In this document: one piece after another, positions 37,801 through 64,000 of the stretch
Numbering within the stretch: position 1 is the first letter of the stretch
Layout: every line of letters begins with the position of its first letter
Made by a program: the position numbers and the translations under genes
NCBI GenBank assembly: GCA_916610825.1
Contig: OU744446.1
Location: 8,520,309-8,584,308 of the forward strand
DNA length: 64,000 bases
Direction of reading: 5' to 3'
Source of the DNA: Haliclystus octoradiatus
Taxonomy: Eukaryota; Cnidaria; Staurozoa; Stauromedusae; Haliclystidae
The notes under the pieces: generated by a model
What the model was told of the DNA's origin: nothing
Seen by the model: only the letters and a program-made list of their open reading frames with translations
Database searches by the model: none

Positions 37801-38204
37801 TGACTTTTTATTACGCCAACATTCATCGGATTTTGTTGAATTCATGAATGTTGGCGAAATAAAAAGTCATTTGGCCGGGGCTTTAGTCAAACAAAAGCGT
37901 TTTTCATCAAGTGTAGTTTCAAATTTGAATAACATTTTTATTTTTCATTCATTCATCCTCTATATTTGTAGGCCTATATTTCTTACATTATTTATTTTTA
38001 TTTTAAAATATGTTTTTAATTTGTATTTATGTGACAGGCTTGGAAAGATTGACCAATCAAAAACGTGGTGATTATTATGGATCAGCAACTTCATGGTCTG
38101 GCAGACAAAAGTGTCAAATGGGTGTTTATTTATTAAAGAAAGCTATGAAGATTTTATTAGTTGAAGGAGAACGACAAATAACTGAAGATGACCTAAGAAA
38201 ATAA
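31831..38204 (+). CDS. ANKLE1: ANKLE1: ankyrin repeat, LEM and GIY-YIG nuclease protein
   Basis: Six exons, 31831..31877, 32050..33571, 34487..34623, 35736..35940, 36646..36775 and 38038..38204, give 735 residues with every join in frame. Ankyrin repeats occupy roughly residues 16-115 (GADPN...GISPMHVAAG, GGDPNLRSCDGLTPVHISA). A long acidic/Ser-rich linker follows, with a basic patch (KPPKPRKKR). The LEM domain is at about 473-513 (NNEEIRKRLLDL, RPGPITALTRNLYL). The GIY-YIG nuclease starts at FNYLLIDPR (575) with FYIGKG (608-613), Arg617, Glu673 and Asn687 as likely active-site positions. It ends with the ANKLE1/LEM-3-specific tail (LLVEGERQITEDDLRK). In nematodes and vertebrates this family cuts branched DNA and resolves chromatin bridges. 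All domains look intact, so a functional enzyme is expected. It converges with IPO11. AATAAA signals lie at 38915-38926. Confidence 0.95.
32050..33571 (+). CDS. ANKLE1: ANKLE1 exon 2 (ankyrin, linker, LEM)
   Basis: 1522 bases, acceptor TTTGTAG, donor GTAAGT, ending in phase 0 after LLFGKQNKD. It is by far the largest exon, carrying the ankyrin repeats, the whole linker and the LEM domain. Confidence 0.95.
34487..34623 (+). CDS. ANKLE1: ANKLE1 exon 3
   Basis: ANKYQDYTMEMRNQF through DTSDKKWREG, linking LEM and nuclease. Ends in phase 2 (GG|A). The WREG motif just before the nuclease is as in other ANKLE1 proteins. Confidence 0.9.
35153..35327. mobile_element. hAT-like MITE, copy 1 (ANKLE1 intron 3)
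   Basis: 175 bp with ends CAAGGTCTGACAAAA and TTTTTGTCGGACCCTG in inverted orientation, flanked by the perfect 8-bp duplication ATGAACTG (35145-35152, 35328-35335). Subterminal words resembling CTAGGATTCCAGAAGGCT occur in varying form at both sides. Eight-base target duplications point to hAT. Confidence 0.85.
35736..35940 (+). CDS. ANKLE1: ANKLE1 exon 4 (GIY-YIG N-terminal half)
   Basis: SSFNYLLIDPR, then FYIGKGKKARSYEHL. Holds the first two catalytic strands and the conserved Arg. Ends in phase 0 at TPSK with GTAAAC. Confidence 0.95.
36646..36775 (+). CDS. ANKLE1: ANKLE1 exon 5 (GIY-YIG middle)
   Basis: IRMIHDIWNAGYGVVSLHLF, then EAFTREALMIDAL. The Glu of TREA is the likely catalytic acid. 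Ends in phase 1. Confidence 0.95.
36965..36984 (+). repeat. Solo terminal repeat related to the 39.1-kb TTAA MITE
   Basis: GGTCAATTTTATGCCTTTAA matches the right end of the element at 39081-39279 (GGTCAATTTTGCCCCTTTAA). A similar word is at 1437-1456. No partner end is seen nearby. Confidence 0.4.
37411..37880. mobile_element. Composite inverted-repeat element in ANKLE1 intron 5
   Basis: Begins CCCCGGCCAAATGAC and ends in its exact inverse, GTCATTTGGCCGGGG. Inside are further copies of the same roughly 50-bp end motif (GGCCAAATGACTTTTTATT, then GCCAACATTCATCGGATTTT), in plus orientation near 37415, 37475 and 37795 and minus near 37650 and 37850. It looks like nested or rearranged MITE ends. 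Confidence 0.7.
38038..38204 (+). CDS. ANKLE1: ANKLE1 exon 6 (C-terminus)
   Basis: GLERLTNQKRGDYYGSATSW, then a helix and EGERQITEDDLRK with TAA at 38202-38204. Asn of LTNQK is the conserved GIY-YIG Asn. Confidence 0.95.
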
Positions 38205-38246
38205 TTACAAGTTAGAGTTACACGCTTGGCGATCAATCCTACTTAA

Positions 38247-38801
38247 GAGACAGACATATGCAAATTGGAAAAATTATTAAAAATTCAAAATTTATACCGT
38301 TATATTTTAAGTGCCTTCATGACTTTGTCAAGTTTTTTTCAAGAAATGGATGAGTATGCTAATTTGAATAATAAGCATTTAAGAATTATGACTGTTTCAA
38401 AAATCTTGAAAATGCAGATTTCAAATTACATGACGTCAGAGTGTCTAATTTCTTGTCACTATGATCTAATCACAACAGTTATCGAGCAATTGTCCATGAC
38501 AACAACCAATTCTCAAAAGTCGTTGTCGTTACATGGACAAATTATCAATAGTTGTTGTGATCATATTGAGCTCTTTCTTCGTGAACAGAAATTAGATAAA
38601 CTGACATCACTTAACTTACAATCTCTGTTTTTAAGATTTGAAAAAGTCGCTTTCTCAAATGCTTATTTGTCAAAAACTTTATCCATTCAAGGAAAAAAAC
38701 TTAATCAAGGCACTTCAAACAATAGACTAAGGCACATAATTGGGAATTTGAATTATCAATTCTTTTTCCTATCAATACCCGGTATCAATATGATATGATA
38801 A
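38247..38801 (+). pseudogene. Orphan open frame without ATG, in ANKLE1 3' region
   Basis: An uninterrupted frame of about 183 codons, starting just after a stop and lacking an early Met. It is helix-rich (IINSCCDHIELFLREQKLDK, then LTSLNLQSLFLRFEKVAFSN). It is far longer than expected by chance in AT-rich DNA. A decayed plus-strand copy of part of it lies at 52700-52885. It could be a retrocopy fragment, part of a transposon, or an exon of an unseen gene. No family is recognised. Confidence 0.4.
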
Positions 38802-38914
38802 TTTCTTATTTATGCTGTTTAAATAATCTCTGTTGAAGTTCAAGGGAGAAACAACAGTAGCAAGATCTGATATGCATTTTCCGCAAATAGGATAACTCGA
38901 AATGGTTTTATGAA

Positions 38915-38926
38915 AATAAAATAAAG
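38915..38926 (+). terminator. Overlapping AATAAA polyadenylation signals
   Basis: Two overlapping AATAAA hexamers about 0.7 kb beyond the ANKLE1 stop. If used, the orphan frame at 38247-38801 would lie in the ANKLE1 3' untranslated region. Confidence 0.35.
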
Positions 38927-39080
38927 ATAATATCTACATCAATAACTAGATTTTAATGAATAGCCCAGGGATATATTTTAATTATGCATCATTGCATATA
39001 GATAGAGTATTAGATTCTTAATTTTATTTTATTCTTTATTTCTTTTGAAAATATTTCCAATCTGTTTATAGTATGTTTAA

Positions 39081-39279
39081 AGGAGCAAAAATGACCGGCA
39101 GGCGCCACGCACTTAGGATCACGTGCATGTTTATTGTTTATAACACAATGTTCATTGTTGACATGAATTTATTACAAATTAGGCTTGCGTATAACAATAG
39201 TTTCAAAGCGAGACGGTTGAATTACGCTAAGCATAAATTCAAATTGATCTCGCAGCGGTCGCCGGTCAATTTTGCCCCT
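39081..39279. mobile_element. TTAA-flanked MITE
   Basis: 199 bp with ends AGGAGCAAAAATGACCGGC and the inverse GCCGGTCAATTTTGCCCCT, flanked by TTAA on both sides (39077-39080, 39280-39283). TTAA duplications are made by piggyBac and Kolobok transposons. The AGG start is unlike the CCC start usual for piggyBac. Confidence 0.75.
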
Positions 39280-39283
39280 TTAA

Positions 39284-40801
39284 TGTTATGTAACAGATAT
39301 CATGAAGATTTTTTAAAAGTATTTTAGTTTTATATCTGCTTGATTGTTTTATATTTGGCAGATTATATGTAAAATTATCAATTGTATATACTTGGAAATA
39401 ATAAATATCTTATATGCAATATTTACTATGTACTATGTCTCATGTCTACACTTTGTCTATTCTATTTGATGTCTGTACAGTAATTGTCTATATTAGGCAT
39501 GATAGTAATAGTGCTTTCCAAGGATCAAAATTTTGCAAAATTTATTTACGGTAATATTTACTGTTACAACAATGTCGTTGTTTATTGTTTGCGTGATGGA
39601 TGCGATTTCAAATTGATTCCAAGTGAGGCGCAGTTATTGAATTTCTCAAAAATCTTTCAATTGTTGAAAACTGTCTTGGTATACCAACAAAGAGGCTGGC
39701 ATGGCTATATATTTCAGATTATGTTCATCATTTATTATTTCATTAATATATTTTACAATGTTTTGTACCTTCTGAATTTGGATAGCCTGCTTCACAGCAG
39801 AGGTGACAGAAGCAGGTGTATGCATAATTTAACATGACTAGCCTCATCCATCTTTCTGTGTTTGTTAATTTTGGGATGATAAACTAGATTCAATTTTCAG
39901 ACTTTTTACAGGAGTTTGTCAGAAATATTTTGGAGCCAGAGTTGGAATTTATTTTTATTACATTTTCGGAGTCAAGTGCTTCTATTAGGACTTTTTTGGA
40001 TTCTGAGTTTGAAATTTCTGACTCTGTACGCCTCTGTTCACATACATAATTTATTTGCAACTAGAGAAGTGTACCTGCTCCGCTTGGTGAATTATTTTGA
40101 AAAGCGCTAACGATAATCTGTTGATGTCAAAATTTCATAAAATCGGTAACTACGTTTTGAAAACAGGAGAATTTTTACTAGAACCAAATGTAATTATTTT
40201 AGACAAGAGAAAACTGCATTCTGAGATATTTTATAATAAGCGATTTTGTTATAGTTGCTGTTTTTATTGATGCTGTGCAAGCATATGAATCGAATATATG
40301 AATAATATTGTAGTTTCTGCTTTTTATATCAACTTGATAATGGCATTTGGTGTTTGTTTACCTGTAGGTTTCGTTCATGCTAGCCTCAATGTCAAATTAA
40401 TATTATTACCCAACTCTTCACTGAATTGCAATACAGTTTCGCATGCATAAGACATAAAATATCAATTTCTATATTTATCAGTAAATCAAAACAAGGTAAA
40501 AGAAAAAAACTGAAAAAGATACCCCAATAAAATAAATAAACAAATGAAACATGTAAAAACATAGATAAAATAATTACACTTTATTAATTAAACTAAAATG
40601 TTTTAAGCAATATACAAGTATAAAGAAGATTGGTAATTTTAGGGGTTAGATAAACGGTTATCCGCTTGTCTGGTCCGTCGCACCACATGTTTTTGTTGCA
40701 CAGATGGATTTCCCTTGCCCTCTTTCTATTATATCAATTACCTTTGACATTAAACTTCCATTGAATACAGTTCACTCTATGTTCATTATATATTATATAT
40801 A
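39284..40801. other. Convergent intergenic stretch between ANKLE1 and IPO11
   Basis: No exon recognised. The open frame at 39484-39837 is low-complexity. AATAAA on the minus strand near 40582-40587 may end the IPO11 transcript. Confidence 0.4.
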
Positions 40802-40807
40802 TTTATT
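40802..40807 (-). terminator. IPO11: Possible IPO11 polyadenylation signal
   Basis: AATAAA on the minus strand only five bases after the IPO11 stop. That is very close, so the signal near 40582-40587 may be used instead. Confidence 0.3.
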
Positions 40808-40812
40808 TGCTG

Positions 40813-63738
<22,926 letters not shown>

Positions 63739-63932
63739 CTAAGGATAATAAAGAACTCATACAATTCAGACACAAGAATTAAAATTTCAAAAATAGTCTG
63801 AAATCTAGATCATTTTTAATGGATTTCAATGGAAAATATGAAATAGCAAGAGTTCAAAACGATCTGAAATCCGCTAAAAGTCAGAAAATGTTCTTGTCTG
63901 ACATTTTAAATGAATGCCTCTGTTTGCTACCC

Positions 63933-64000
63933 CTGCAAAAAACAGTTCAGGAGTTCATGAACAGTTCATGAAGGTTAAATGGCTCCAATTTTCCTGAACT
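63933..64000. mobile_element. GTTCATGAAC-family MITE, cut by window edge
   Basis: Begins CCCTGCAAAAAACAGTTCAG, the clean left end of the family, and continues to the edge with GTTCATGAAC words. Confidence 0.7.

Overview
The window looks like a piece of an invertebrate animal nuclear genome. It is about two-thirds A+T, its genes are split by GT-AG introns that are long relative to their small exons, and the intergenic and intronic DNA is packed with LINE remnants, tRNA-derived SINEs, miniature inverted-repeat elements and very long AAT microsatellites. The two genes I can name (ANKLE1 and IPO11) are animal genes, and the importin is clearly divergent from vertebrate copies as I recall them. 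A fast-evolving deuterostome such as a tunicate would fit, but that is inference and weakly supported. There is no operon structure, phage or CRISPR.

Layout. (1) 0.9-5.1 kb, plus strand: a reconstructed four-exon gene for a secreted cysteine-containing protein with one thrombospondin type-1 (TSP1) module, which carries an in-frame TAG where a conserved Trp is expected. (2) 5.9-8.0 kb: a dead LINE with a decayed reverse transcriptase and an ATG-repeat tail. (3) 8.25-11.3 kb: a 3-kb inverted-repeat element with arms near 980 bp, each arm carrying a nested 92-bp hairpin element. (4) 11.6-13.5 kb, minus strand: a small secreted acidic peptide precursor, with a tRNA-derived SINE beside it. (5) 15.0-16.0 kb: a 908-bp AAT array. 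(6) 16.5-22.7 kb: LINE endonuclease remnants, duplicated repeats and a hairpin element. (7) 23.1-28.7 kb, minus strand: a three-exon gene for a secreted, divergent MAM-like protein. (8) 31.8-38.2 kb, plus strand: a complete six-exon ANKLE1 gene (ankyrin repeats, LEM domain, GIY-YIG nuclease). (9) 40.8-63.7 kb, minus strand: the last 20 exons (531 residues) of importin-11, whose 5' half lies beyond the right edge.

ANKLE1 and IPO11 converge tail to tail about 2.6 kb apart. Their introns hold most of the mobile DNA. This includes three hAT-like MITEs with 8-bp target duplications, an element flanked by TTAA, a 2.5-kb inverted repeat, a 525-bp AAT array, two SINE families, and at least ten copies of a family built on the self-complementary decamer GTTCATGAAC. 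All exon models were assembled by hand from splice sites, phase agreement and family resemblance. No alignment or expression data were available.
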